Assembly (NCBI RefSeq): GCF_017355915.2 | Contig: NZ_JAFEUV020000016.1 | Coordinates: forward strand, 54,518-118,517 | Direction: 5' to 3' | DNA length: 64,000 nt | From: Telluribacter roseus | GTDB taxonomy: Bacteria; Bacteroidota; Bacteroidia; Cytophagales; Spirosomataceae | In this document: piece after piece, positions 17,784-27,700 of the stretch | Layout: each line of letters starts with the position of its first letter | Position numbering within the stretch: the first letter of the stretch is position 1 | Translations under genes and position numbers: made by a program | The notes under the pieces: generated by a model | The model's input: the letters and a program-made list of their open reading frames with translations, nothing else | Databases searched by the model: none | Told to the model about the DNA's origin: nothing

Positions 17784-18395
17784 ATGCCGCTCAACGCCCT
17801 GATTATTTTTGTAAAAAACCCGATTGAAGGAAAAGTCAAAACCCGGCTGGCCAAAACCGTAGGCCACACCCGGGCCGTAGAAGTATACCGCGAGCTGCTG
17901 GACTACACCCGCGACATCACGGATGCACTCTCCGCATCCGACCTGCGCCGCACGGTATACTATGGTGATTTTGTGAATGAGGACGACCTCTGGAACGGTT
18001 ATGACAAGGCCCTGCAGACAGAGGGAGATCTGGGCCTGCGGATGCAGGAGGCCTTCCGGGAACAGTTCGCGGCCGGAGCCGGGCGGGTTGTCATTATTGG
18101 CAGCGACTGCCTGGATCTACAAGTTGCGCACCTGCAGCAGGCCTTTGATACGCTCCTCACTACCGAAGTAGTACTGGGGCCCTCCACCGACGGCGGCTAC
18201 TACCTGCTGGGCATGACCCGGCTCCACGAAACCTTGTTTGAAGAAATGCCGTGGAGCCAGCCGGAACTACTCGAGCAGACCATATCCAGGCTCCAGCAGC
18301 ACGGCATCCGGTATCAGCTCCTGGACACGCTCTCCGACATAGACGAATGGGACGACTACCTACAGGCCAAAGAACGCCTCCTCAACCGCCCTTAG
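17784..18395 (+). CDS. TIGR04282-type DUF2064 glycosyltransferase-like protein
   Basis: 203 residues. The nucleotide-diphospho-sugar transferase fold is indicated by IIFVKNPIEGKVKTRLAKTVG at the N-terminus (the nucleotide-binding loop), VVIIGSDCLDL (a DxD-like metal site variant) and LGPSTDGGYYLLGM. Members annotated as arsenosugar biosynthesis glycosyltransferase belong to this family, but no arsenic genes are nearby, so the substrate is open. It is convergent with the thioesterase gene, with only 4 bp between their ends. Confidence 0.85.
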   Translation: MPLNALIIFVKNPIEGKVKTRLAKTVGHTRAVEVYRELLDYTRDITDALSASDLRRTVYYGDFVNEDDLWNGYDKALQTEGDLGLRMQEAFREQFAAGAGRVVIIGSDCLDLQVAHLQQAFDTLLTTEVVLGPSTDGGYYLLGMTRLHETLFEEMPWSQPELLEQTISRLQQHGIRYQLLDTLSDIDEWDDYLQAKERLLNRP

Positions 18396-18399
18396 ACTT

Positions 18400-18918
18400 T
18401 TATTCCATCTCAAAAAGAGCTTTGAGCTCGGTAGCCTCCTGCGGATTCATACGTCCCGCCAGTACCAGGCGTAGCTGACGCCGACGCAGGGCGCTGGCGT
18501 ACAGGTCGTTTTCCTCGGTAGTTTCGGGTTTAAGCTCAGGTACTTCAATGGGCCGTCCGTTCTGGTCCACAGCTACGAAGGTATAGAAGGCGCGGTTGGT
18601 GCTGACCCTGCGCCCGGCGGGTATATCTTCCGCCCATACTTCAATGTATACTTCCATGGATGAGTTGAAAGCCCGAGTGACTTTGGCTTTCATGGTGACA
18701 ATGTCGCCCAGCTTGATGGGTTCGGAGAAGGATACGTTGTCGACCGAAGCCGTTACTACAATGCGGTTGGAATGCTTCTGCGCCGAGATAGCCGCACAGA
18801 TATCCATCCAGTGCAGCAGCCGGCCGCCCATGAGGTTGTTGAGGGTATTGGTATCGTTGGGAAGTACCATCTCGGTCATCGTTACCTCTGACTCACGGGC
18901 AAATTTGGGTTTGAGCAT
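18400..18918 (-). CDS. Acyl-CoA thioesterase, hotdog fold (YciA/ACOT type)
   Basis: 172 residues. NTLNNLMGGRLLHWMDICAAISAQKH is the hotdog-fold helix with the N-x-x-G-x-x-L pattern, followed by VTASVDNVSFSEPIKLGDIV. It hydrolyses acyl-CoA esters in the cytoplasm, and related enzymes are hexameric. Slightly longer than E. coli YciA because of a charged C-terminal helix (LRRRQLRLVLAGRMNPQEATELKALF). Confidence 0.9.
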   Translation of the reverse strand: MLKPKFARESEVTMTEMVLPNDTNTLNNLMGGRLLHWMDICAAISAQKHSNRIVVTASVDNVSFSEPIKLGDIVTMKAKVTRAFNSSMEVYIEVWAEDIPAGRRVSTNRAFYTFVAVDQNGRPIEVPELKPETTEENDLYASALRRRQLRLVLAGRMNPQEATELKALFEME

Positions 18919-19198
18919 ACTAGTAATTATTAATTAAAGAAGCGACATTTTATTTTGTGGAAGTTTCTTTACACATTTCTCAACCCCATCTGGAATACTA
19001 CTCATACTGACGATACTTCTACTCACACTCCGGCTGCTTTACCTCCCGCAGCACTATCTCGCTGTCTGGCAACATTTTATAGACATTAATACCTATCTAC
19101 CTGCTGCTTCTATACAGATAGCTGACTGCTACAGATCATAAAATTCCGCCAAATGTAACCAATAAAATATAGCAATAACCTACAAATCTTTAACAAAT

Positions 19199-19411
19199 AT
19201 GATACGGAAAGGTACTAAGGTCCGCTGGAAGTGGGGCAATGGACACGCCGAAGGCAAGGTAATGGAGGTTCACAAATCAGATGTAGAAAGAACGATCAAG
19301 GGTACACACGTCAAGCGGAATGGCTCTGCTGACGACCCGGCTTTGCTCATCGAACAGGAGGATGGAACGCAGGTACTTAAGCTACAAAGTGAAGTAGAGC
19401 GGGCGGAGTAG
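19199..19411 (+). CDS. DUF2945 small protein, Tudor-like
   Basis: 70 residues. The pattern KGTKVRWKWGNGHAEGKV, then VERTIKGTHVKRNGSADDPALLIEQEDG, is the DUF2945 (hypervirulence-associated protein TUDOR domain) family. Its role in bacteria is unknown, and the fold is a small beta barrel. Monocistronic, with about 260 bp of gene-free DNA on each side. Confidence 0.88.
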   Translation: MIRKGTKVRWKWGNGHAEGKVMEVHKSDVERTIKGTHVKRNGSADDPALLIEQEDGTQVLKLQSEVERAE

Positions 19412-19669
19412 TATATCCACCTGACTAACAGCCTACTCATCCTATCATTCCCAGGCCATAAACAGCAGGGAAATCGGAACGTGTTGAATATTAAATTTTT
19501 AAGTTTTTTAAACTAATTCATAACATCTGGCTTACACATTAGGTTGGCAAAAAGATGTGACACAATCACTTAGCTGCCGCTGCAGTAGATGACAGGAGCA
19601 GTGCAGATCAATAGACCGAAGTAACACCATAAGATTTACATATACACACCTACTAGCAATTCAGCGTCA

Positions 19670-20215
19670 ATGGCTACAAAACTATTTTCCTATTCAGAAA
19701 GTGAACTTATAGCCTCACTGCAGCGAAATGAGCGGCACGCATTTGAATACCTGTACGACCACTACTCAGGATGTTTGTATAGTATAATCTGTAAGATCAT
19801 ACGGGATGAAACCAGGGCAGAAGATGCCATGCAGGAAACATTCCTGAAGATCTGGAAGAGCATCAAATCCTATAATAGTGAAAAAGGTAGTCTGTTTACC
19901 TGGATGCTCAACATAGCCCGCAACACGGCCATTGATGCACTTCGTGTCGATAGCAAGAGGGGAAATCTCTACGATGGCTTAGACTCTACTCTGGTTCAGA
20001 TGGCTATGTACCAGCCCATAACCTACACCTTTGACCTGCAGGATCTGGTAGAGCGCCTGCGCCCCGAGCGAAAGTTACTGGTAGATCTGGTGTATTTTCA
20101 GGGATATACGCACGAAGAAGTGTCGGAAAAGCTTAGCCTGCCGCTGGGTACTATTAAGTCACGCATCCGGACCGCCCTGCAGGAGCTGAGGGTTGTGTTT
20201 GGCGTGCAGTACTAG
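19670..20215 (+). CDS. ECF-type RNA polymerase sigma factor
   Basis: 181 residues. Region 2: AFEYLYDHYSGCLYSIICKI, AEDAMQETFLKIWKSI and GSLFTWMLNIARNTAIDALR. Region 4: RKLLVDLVYFQGYTHEEVSEKLSLPLGTIKSRIRTALQELR. It directs RNA polymerase to a specific set of promoters. No anti-sigma gene follows: the next gene is convergent and a strong terminator lies 18 bp after the stop. So the partner regulator, if any, is elsewhere. Confidence 0.93.
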   Translation: MATKLFSYSESELIASLQRNERHAFEYLYDHYSGCLYSIICKIIRDETRAEDAMQETFLKIWKSIKSYNSEKGSLFTWMLNIARNTAIDALRVDSKRGNLYDGLDSTLVQMAMYQPITYTFDLQDLVERLRPERKLLVDLVYFQGYTHEEVSEKLSLPLGTIKSRIRTALQELRVVFGVQY

Positions 20216-20232
20216 CCGTAATGGATGAGTAC

Positions 20233-20273
20233 CAACAAGAAGAGCCGGGCCCAGGGCCCGGCTCTTCTTGTTG
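20233..20273. terminator. Bidirectional terminator, 20-bp perfect stem
   Basis: Arms of 20 bases (core AAGAAGAGCCGGGCCC) around a single A, lying between the convergent sigma factor and GIN-domain genes. Confidence 0.85.
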
Positions 20274-20289
20274 AGGGATATAGCGAAGC

Positions 20290-20979
20290 TTAGTTGGACC
20301 GGCGGATTGAGCTGGCGCCCGACGTATTGGAGCGTACTTCTCTGGCGCTGCCGCTGTAGCTGATACTGCTGGCCCCGCTGGCGTCGGCCGTGAGCGAAGT
20401 GTTAGCGACTACCGATGCCTTGCTGGCTCCCGAGGCTCCGAGGTTAGCCTCCCTTACCGGAAAGCTGGTCCCTTTGTATACCGACGCCCCCGACAGTTCC
20501 CCATTCAGTACATCGGCCTTGCCGTTAAGAGTTAGTACCGAAGCTCCGGACAGATTGAGATGTACTTTGGGAGCGGATACGTCCATCGTTACCTTGGAGG
20601 CACCTGACACCTCAATATTCATATTCTTGTTGCTGCTGAACCCTGTCACGTTGGCCACGCAGGCTCCTGAGAAGTCCACTGCATCCAACTCGGGCATAGT
20701 GATATTGATCTGTACCGTTTCCCGGCGGTTTTTCCATTTTTCCTGCTTATAGCGAATGCTGAGCGTACCGTTTGATACCCGGGCCTCTAGATCATCCAGG
20801 TCCTGCTTCTGGCCGGAGGCGGTTACGCTGTAGGTACTTCCCTGCTTCACCTGGATCCGGTAGGCGCTCCCTATTTCAAGCTTTGAAAAGTTGGAAAGGT
20901 TGAAGGTACGGGTGTCGTCGGCCAGTGCGAGGGCCACCGATGCTACCCATACTACACAGATTAATAATGCTTTTTTCAT
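20290..20979 (-). CDS. Secreted GIN-domain (DUF2807) protein
   Basis: 229 residues with an N-terminal signal peptide (cleavage after about residue 20, ALALA). The rest is a DUF2807/GIN right-handed beta-helix: an SKLEIGSAYRIQVKQG opening and repeated SGAS turns (at least eight), as in putative autotransporter-like adhesins of Bacteroidota. Likely periplasmic or surface located. It follows the PspC-GIN gene on the same strand (68 bp) and seems to be the third gene of the padR operon. It resembles the C-terminal domain of that neighbour, so it probably arose by duplication. Confidence 0.88.
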   Translation of the reverse strand: MKKALLICVVWVASVALALADDTRTFNLSNFSKLEIGSAYRIQVKQGSTYSVTASGQKQDLDDLEARVSNGTLSIRYKQEKWKNRRETVQINITMPELDAVDFSGACVANVTGFSSNKNMNIEVSGASKVTMDVSAPKVHLNLSGASVLTLNGKADVLNGELSGASVYKGTSFPVREANLGASGASKASVVANTSLTADASGASSISYSGSAREVRSNTSGASSIRRSN

Positions 20980-21047
20980 GACTAATTAGTTTTGTTTGCT
21001 TAATAGATGGCGGAAGCTCCGCTAAGGTTGCATGTGTACAAAATATT

Positions 21048-23579
21048 TTACTCGTACGCTTCAATCTTGCTGGCTCCGCTCGCATTCTTCCGGAGCTTTT
21101 CTATTCGGCCCAGCTCTGCTTTGCTGGCTCCGGAAGCCTCTACGTCAGCAGAAGCAATCTGCATCTCGGTAGCAGTCAGCTTACAGGCTCCCGACAAGTC
21201 GGCGTTTAGCTGGCGGGCACTTCCTTTCAATATTACCTTTGAAGCACCCGACACTTCTACGTCAATCTGATTAACATCCACATTCAGCTCCGTCGCAGAA
21301 GCTCCCGCTACATCCACACTCAGGTTAGCGTTGCCGCCCGTAAAGCCCGACACCCGGGTCTTGTTGGCGCCTGACAGGTCTAATGTTTTGAGAGCCGGCA
21401 TGGTAATGACTATACCAACACGCTGCGAGTTACCGTTGAAGAACTTAAAGTTGGAAGGGCGTTCTACGTGCAGGACACCGTCACGTACCGTTACTTTCAA
21501 GTTGTCAACATCCTCTTCCTCACCATCCACTCTGACGCTGAACTCCTGTCCCTGACGGATATCCACGGCGTAGGCTCCGCCCAGGGCTACCCCCGTAAAG
21601 TCGCGGGCTTCAAACTGCTTGATGTACTTGCCGCGCTCACCCAGGCTGACACTGTTGTCATCATCGTCGCTGTCATAGGTATAGCCATCGTTCCCTTCGT
21701 TGCTCTCAATCAGCCAATCGGCGGGCATATTGAGGCATACCAGTCCGGAGTCTCGACGCATCACCCAGCGCAGGGTGCGCCACTGATTTTCGCTGTCGTC
21801 GCGCCACTCGATGTTGTACCGGTTGCCCTGAAAACTCCGTCCGGATAGTTTACTGTAATAGAAGGACTGCGTCATGGCAAAGGGACGATCAAACGGGATA
21901 AAAAGCGTAGCTGTCATTTCCTGCCCCCGGAAGCGGCTGTTCTCGGCCAGTACCGGCTCTTCGTCAAACAGCAGCACCGAATCGCTCAGCGTTACATTAT
22001 ACACCAGACTGGAAGCATGCTTACGGGCTTCTTCAGTAGTACGCCCACGGGCACGCATCTCCTTTTCCAGGCGCAGGCTATCCCCCCCTTCGTAGCCGGT
22101 CAGTACCACGTTTACATCCCAGTTGAAGTCATCATCTTCGTCATTTTCGCGCTCATCCAGGGTCAGTACATTGGCAGGCATCCGGAAGTACTCCGTCTGG
22201 CTGTATTCGCCCCGGCGTGAGAAGTTGGCCTGGTATACACCTCCCGTCACGGCCGTACCTATAATACCTACTACCCACAGTCCCGCCAGGGTCAGCCATA
22301 CCGTAGCACTGGCTACGCGGCGGTTGGCGATCAGGGTTAAGCCCAGCAGTAGTACTACGATGAAAGGTATTGTGGTCAGCAGGATTACGGACAGTACCAT
22401 AGTACCCGGTACCTCGCGAAGTATCATCATGGGGGGAATATCACCGAATGGCAGCATATCACGCATACCCACTCCTACCGTGGCTGCGATGATGAGTCCG
22501 ATCAGTGCACCTACTGACACAATAACCAGTAGTGCCCCAATCAGAATTCGTAGTACAGGTCCCAGGCCTTTTAGTATCTTTCCCAGCCCGTTGATCAGGA
22601 TCGCGATGGCGCGAAAGGGGAAAAGCAGCAGTCGGGTAAGGGTACTTTCCTGTCCGGTGGTTTCGTTGAGGTTCAGTCCCCGCTTAATATTGGTCTCAAT
22701 ATTAGACAGGGTAATAGGCTCCCCCTGCATTTCCATCTTTTCGGTGAGCGTATTGGCCGCTGGTGATATAACCCAGAGGATGATATACAGCAGGAAGCCG
22801 GTTCCGAACAGGAAGATAGCCAGTACCCACAGGAAGCGTACCACGCCCAGGTCTACTCCAAAGTAAGAAGCCACCCCGGCTGCTACCCCACCTACTACCT
22901 TACGGTCCGGATCGCGGTAGAACTTCTTGATCTGCGCGTCTTCTTCCAGTGTCGTTGAGCCCGGAAACGCCACCCACATCGCTATGTACACAATCACGGT
23001 GATACCAGCCAGGGGGCCAAAAAACTCTTCCATATTGAAGGCTCCGGCTCCAATCGGCAGACCGATCACCGCCACCAGAAACGCTAGGCGTACCCACAGC
23101 GGATCCACCGAGAAGTGGTGGGCCAGTCCGGCGGCTACTCCACCGATCAGCTTGCGCTTCAGGTCGCGGTACAGCTTCCGGGGCGGCGTAGCAGTAGTCG
23201 TATAAGGTTCTGTTTTGGGAGCCTGGTAGGAAGTATGCGTTTGCTGATAGCCATAGTCGTCGCCGGCAGTAGCGCTGTGCAGGGGCTCCGACAGCAGGTC
23301 TTCGGCCTGCTCGATGGCCTCAAAGTCAGCTACGGTACCCATGGCTGCGATCAGCTCATCCACATCGGCCAGCGAGATCACCTGCTTGTTTTCTGCCTTT
23401 TGCTTGTTCAGGAAGCGCTCCGCGATACGTCCTTCGATGTCCGACAGGATTTCTTTGCTGTCGGCAAAGGACGAGAAGTACTTCTGGATCGAGTTCAGGT
23501 AGTTTCTAAGTTTGTCGTACCCATCCTCTTCGATGTAGAAGATGATACCACTAATATTTATGCTGATAGTCTTTTTCAT
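21048..23579 (-). CDS. Double PspC-domain membrane protein with C-terminal GIN (DUF2807) domain
   Basis: 843 residues. An N-terminal cytoplasmic part (about 1-100: SINISGIIFYIEEDGYDKL, LSDIEGRIAERFLNK) is followed by two PspC domains (LKRKLIGGVAAGLAHHFSV near 138 and PDRKVVGGVAAGVASYFGV near 225), each with hydrophobic helices. Several more transmembrane segments lie between about 330 and 450. A soluble extracytoplasmic part then ends in a beta-helix with SGASK repeats. It probably joins an envelope-stress sensing membrane part to an external beta-helix. Its upstream neighbour is a PadR repressor 36 bp away, the usual Bacteroidota arrangement. Function beyond envelope stress is unproven. Confidence 0.9.
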   Translation of the reverse strand: MKKTISINISGIIFYIEEDGYDKLRNYLNSIQKYFSSFADSKEILSDIEGRIAERFLNKQKAENKQVISLADVDELIAAMGTVADFEAIEQAEDLLSEPLHSATAGDDYGYQQTHTSYQAPKTEPYTTTATPPRKLYRDLKRKLIGGVAAGLAHHFSVDPLWVRLAFLVAVIGLPIGAGAFNMEEFFGPLAGITVIVYIAMWVAFPGSTTLEEDAQIKKFYRDPDRKVVGGVAAGVASYFGVDLGVVRFLWVLAIFLFGTGFLLYIILWVISPAANTLTEKMEMQGEPITLSNIETNIKRGLNLNETTGQESTLTRLLLFPFRAIAILINGLGKILKGLGPVLRILIGALLVIVSVGALIGLIIAATVGVGMRDMLPFGDIPPMMILREVPGTMVLSVILLTTIPFIVVLLLGLTLIANRRVASATVWLTLAGLWVVGIIGTAVTGGVYQANFSRRGEYSQTEYFRMPANVLTLDERENDEDDDFNWDVNVVLTGYEGGDSLRLEKEMRARGRTTEEARKHASSLVYNVTLSDSVLLFDEEPVLAENSRFRGQEMTATLFIPFDRPFAMTQSFYYSKLSGRSFQGNRYNIEWRDDSENQWRTLRWVMRRDSGLVCLNMPADWLIESNEGNDGYTYDSDDDDNSVSLGERGKYIKQFEARDFTGVALGGAYAVDIRQGQEFSVRVDGEEEDVDNLKVTVRDGVLHVERPSNFKFFNGNSQRVGIVITMPALKTLDLSGANKTRVSGFTGGNANLSVDVAGASATELNVDVNQIDVEVSGASKVILKGSARQLNADLSGACKLTATEMQIASADVEASGASKAELGRIEKLRKNASGASKIEAYE

Positions 23580-23615
23580 GATTGAAATGATAATATATCA
23601 TTAGGGAATCAATAG

Positions 23616-23981
23616 TCAGGAAGGAGTAGAGGAAGAGTTTTCTTGTACCTCAGCGGTGCGCTTGATCACCGTGTGCACCGAGTCAGATAGTTCAAGCCAC
23701 GTTTCCTGCATGGCATCCAGAAATTGCTTTCCACTATCAGTCAATACGTAGTACTTACGTGGCGGTCCTGAGGAAGACTCCACCCATTTGTAGTCAAGCA
23801 GGCCGGCGTTCTTGAGCCGGGTCAGCAACGGATACAGGGTACCTTCCACCACCATAATGCGGGCCGAGGTCAGCTCGTCCAGCATATCGGATGCGTACAC
23901 CTCTCCGCGCGATATGATGTGCAAGATGCAGAATTCCAGGATTCCTTTGCGCATCTGCACCTGGGCATTTTCGATATTCAT
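23616..23981 (-). CDS. PadR family transcriptional regulator
   Basis: 121 residues. Winged helix with the family pattern MRKGILEFCILHIISRGEVYASDMLDEL, then VVEGTLYPLLTRLKNAGLLDYKWVES, GPPRKYYVLTDSGKQFL, and a C-terminal dimerisation helix. It probably represses its own operon (padR-pspC-GIN). A TTTG-N20-TACATTTG promoter overlapped by direct repeats lies 85-121 bp upstream. Confidence 0.93.
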   Translation of the reverse strand: MNIENAQVQMRKGILEFCILHIISRGEVYASDMLDELTSARIMVVEGTLYPLLTRLKNAGLLDYKWVESSSGPPRKYYVLTDSGKQFLDAMQETWLELSDSVHTVIKRTAEVQENSSSTPS

Positions 23982-24065
23982 ACCGTTTTCAAAATTTTAA
24001 CTTTTGATATTTTCATGGCTAATAGATGATCAGTCTGCCAATGGCCTTTTGACTTCCTGACAATA

Positions 24066-24102
24066 CAAATGTATGCAAAGGTACTTTGTTATGCAAAGTA
24101 CT
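24066..24102 (-). promoter_or_regulatory. padR operon promoter with overlapping direct-repeat operator
   Basis: On the minus strand TTTG (24094-24097), a 20-bp spacer and TACATTTG (24066-24073) match the Bacteroidota -33/-7 consensus. The repeated word TATGCAAAG(G)TACT at 24072-24085 and 24090-24102 covers the same stretch, and CAAAG/CTTTG inverted pairs sit inside it. This is a good candidate for PadR autorepression. Confidence 0.7.
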
Positions 24103-24245
24103 AGGTTAAAATATTTTCAACCCCGGGATGAACGGAAGAAATTAAAGGATGAATGGCAAATTAGAAGGTACAGCCATTTTGCTTCTAACAGACAGGGCCC
24201 TTTTGGAGTCATATATAGTATTAAACTGAATCTACTGCAACCTAT

Positions 24246-24755
24246 ATGCATCTATCCATCATAGTAGCCATGAGTGAAAACAGGGTCATTGGCTCTGATA
24301 ATCACCTGCCCTGGAACCTGCCGGACGAATGGGAAAATTTTAAAAAGGTGACGCATGGAAAACCATTCCTGATGGGACGAAAGAGTTTCACATCGCCTGA
24401 TGGACTTCATTCATCCTACCGCAACGTGATCCTGAGTACCAAGCCTGATCTGTCCCTACCCGAAACCTTTGAACAGGCGCATAGTCTCGAAGAAGCCTTT
24501 GAGCTGCTGGCAGAGGAGGAAGAAGTATTTGTACTGGGCGGGAGCAATGTGTTTGAAGAGCTGCTGCCACGGGTAGATAAGCTGTATCTTTCTATTATTC
24601 ATGCCGAGGTAGAGGGGGATGCTTTCTTTCCGGAGATCAACTGGGACGACTGGCAATTGATCCACTCCCAGCGACACGAAGCCGACGAGCGTCATGCGTA
24701 CGCCTTTTCGATGAACCAGTACATCCGGCGACAGCCTGGTACCCGGGCTAATTAG
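24246..24755 (+). CDS. folA: Dihydrofolate reductase
   Basis: 169 residues. The DHFR pattern is clear: LSIIVAMSENRVIGSDNHLPW at the N-terminus, an acidic residue in NLPDEWENFKKVT, FLMGRKSF, and VFVLGGSNVFEELLPRVDKLYLS. It reduces dihydrofolate to tetrahydrofolate with NADPH. The stretch after GRKSF (TSPDGLHSSYRNVILS) is less usual than the common GRPLPGR-type motif but keeps the RNVILS end. Followed closely by the C25 protease gene (31 bp). Confidence 0.93.
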   Translation: MHLSIIVAMSENRVIGSDNHLPWNLPDEWENFKKVTHGKPFLMGRKSFTSPDGLHSSYRNVILSTKPDLSLPETFEQAHSLEEAFELLAEEEEVFVLGGSNVFEELLPRVDKLYLSIIHAEVEGDAFFPEINWDDWQLIHSQRHEADERHAYAFSMNQYIRRQPGTRAN

Positions 24756-24786
24756 GTCCTGATCCGTCCTACCGTATCCCTGACCT

Positions 24787-27700
24787 ATGATGCCACACCC
24801 TTTACGCACCTGTCTTTTCATTACCATACTACTACTGAGTACCGCAGGCCTGCGGGCGCAGCTCCGCTACGGCAACGAGTGGATCCAGCCGCAGCAGACC
24901 TACCTGCGTATACCCATAGTCCAGACCGGCTGGTACCGCCTCTCCCCCGCCGAGCTTGAGCGGGCCGGTGTGCCGGTAGCTTCCATTCCCGCCCGCTCGC
25001 TGCAGCTATTCCGGCGCGGAGAAGAAGTAGCCATACAGGTAACTGGCGAAGCCGACGGGCGCCTGGATGCGAATGATCTTATAGAGTTCTACGGGGAGAA
25101 GAACGACGGGGCACTGGATTCGCTGCTGTACGTTACCCCCGCCGCCCAGCCTCATACCCACTACAGCCTCTATTCCGATACCGCAGCCTACTTCCTGACC
25201 TGGCGTACCGATGGTATGGCCGGCCGTCGCATAGCCCGCGCTCCCCAAACTACCACTCCAGGTACTACCCTTAACGAGTACCTGGCTAAGGAACTGCACA
25301 TTATTAAAGAAAGCTACCCCGCTGGCCGCCTGTACCCCGAAGGCAGCGGCTACGACGATGGTACCGCCCTCACCCCCTACGACTACGGCGAAGGCTGGAC
25401 CAGTACCCTTTTCAAGACCGGCACCTGGAAATCTTTTACTCTACCCATTACCGATATCAACCGGGCCTCCTCTCAACAGGTACAGGTAGAAGTACTCCTT
25501 ACCAGCCACAGCGCCCATAACCACCGGGCCGAAGTATGGCTGGGTACCGCTCAGAATCCGGTACGAAAGCTGGGAGAACTAGCGTGGAAGGAATATGCAT
25601 CGGTGGTATTTGAGGCTACTTTACCCGTCAGCGAAGTACCTTCTACGGGCTTGGTACTATCGGTAGTACCCAGGGAAGAGCGGGAGGAGCTATCGGTTGG
25701 CTACCTGTCTGTCCTGTACCCGCGGGTAGCTCAGCTATCTGCCACTCAGCAACTGATGTACTTTCCCGCCCAGCAGGCTAACGCTACACTCAACTTAAAT
25801 GCATCAGGCTCGCCCTTTTTTGTTGATGTTTCCGATCCTGCTCGGCCACGCCTGCTTACCTCCGCTGCCACGGCTACGGATATACAGGTACCCCTGGCTG
25901 GTAGTAGTACGGTACTTTCGGTCCATCACCCCTTTGCACCTGTGGGCATACAGCGGGTCAATTATAAGGCTATCGATCCGACCCAAACTAACTACCTGAT
26001 CATCTCGCATCCGCTGCTGCGCCAGCCCGTACAAGGTGCACCAGACGCGGTACAGGCCTACGCTGACTACCGGGCTTCGGCGGCCGGTGGCGGATACCAT
26101 CCGCTGGTACTCAATGCGCAGGAGGTCTTTGACCAGTTCAACTACGGGGAGCCTGGTCCCCACGGCATCCGCCGCCTCATCAGCTGGCTGCACGATAAGG
26201 GAAAGCTGCAGCACGTGTTTCTGATCGGGCAGGCCCGCGACCCGCAGACAGCCCGGCACATGGCCAATGCCCGCTCCGTGGACATGGTACCTACCGCCGG
26301 ATGGCCTGGATCTGATATAGCCCTCAGCATGGGCCTGGGCGGCGCTCCCGCTGATGTGCCACTGGTACCGGTAGGCCGACTGCAGGCCTCGACCGGACGT
26401 ACCGTGTGGGACTACCTGCAAAAGGTAAAGCAGCACGAGGCTCAGCCGGCCCTGGCTCCCTGGCGGAAAAAGGTCCTGCACCTGAGTGGCGGGCGTACAG
26501 TACCCGAACTATCCCTCTTCCGCGGCTATGTAGACTTCTTCAAGCATACCGTAGATAGCAGCTACCTCGGCCCTGTGGTACAAACCCTCTCCAAGCAGAC
26601 GGACGAGCCCGTGGAGAAACTGGACCTCCAAAAGTACATTAACGAAGGAGTAGCCCTTATGACCATGTTTGGTCATTCGAGTCTGGATGTGACGGATATT
26701 GAACTGGGTGACCCCACCAACGACGCTCTGGGTTACCGCAACAAAGACCGCTACCCGGCGATACTTATGAATGGCTGCGCCCTGGGCAACTTCTACTTCG
26801 GCCCTACCACGACCAGTACCCGCTGGGTCAATGCGCCCGAACGGGGGGCGGTACTTTTCGTAGCGCATACGCACAATGGCCGCCCTTTCAACCTGATGAT
26901 TTACACTAGTACTTTCTATGAAGTACTGACTGACCCAGCGTACGTGAGCCAGCCATTTGGTACCATTCAGCAGGAGGCGATCCGGCGGCTGATGCAGAAC
27001 GACCAGTCGGAGTATGCACGGGCTACCGTACAGCAAATGACCTTACAAGGCGACCCGGCCATCCGGCTGTTCCCTGCCCGGCTCCCCGACTACGCTTGGC
27101 GGAGCGGTACTCTGGAGGTCAGTAGCCCCAATGGCAGTACTCCCAACGCCATCAGCGATTCGCTGCGGGTGCAGGCGGTGGTATCTAACTACGGACGTTA
27201 TAATGATGCCCCCTATACCCTGCTGATCAGACGGATCAGGAACAACGCTCCTATCGGTGAATACCATTTTATTCGCCCGGCCGTAGCCATGTACGATACG
27301 CTTACGCTGTATGTGCCCAGATTACAAAATGCTCAGGGAGGTGATGAGCAGTGGGAACTGGTACTGGACCCGCAAAACCAGATCAATGAAGAAGACAAAT
27401 CTAATAACCACCTGACCGCTGATATCTACATAGCCGAAGGACGAGCTACCCCGCTGATTCCGGCGGCTAATGCTACGCTGGCGGCACCTACTATCCATCT
27501 GGTCGCTCAGGTACCCTACCAGCCCGCCGGGCACCACGTAGTGTTTGAATGGGACATATCTCCTGATTTTACTTCTACCTCCTTACAGAGAGATACCGTA
27601 CTGAGCCGGGAGGTGCAGGCTACATTGCCCATCACAGTAGCTGGTAGAGGTGCCCAAGCCATCTATTGGCGGGTGTACATAGCCGGCGAGCAGCCGTCCC

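Noticed and set aside
22123..22866. Plus-strand 247-codon frame rich in Ser/Arg/Pro
   Set aside because: Antisense to the PspC-GIN gene. Composition is that of a reverse-strand shadow.
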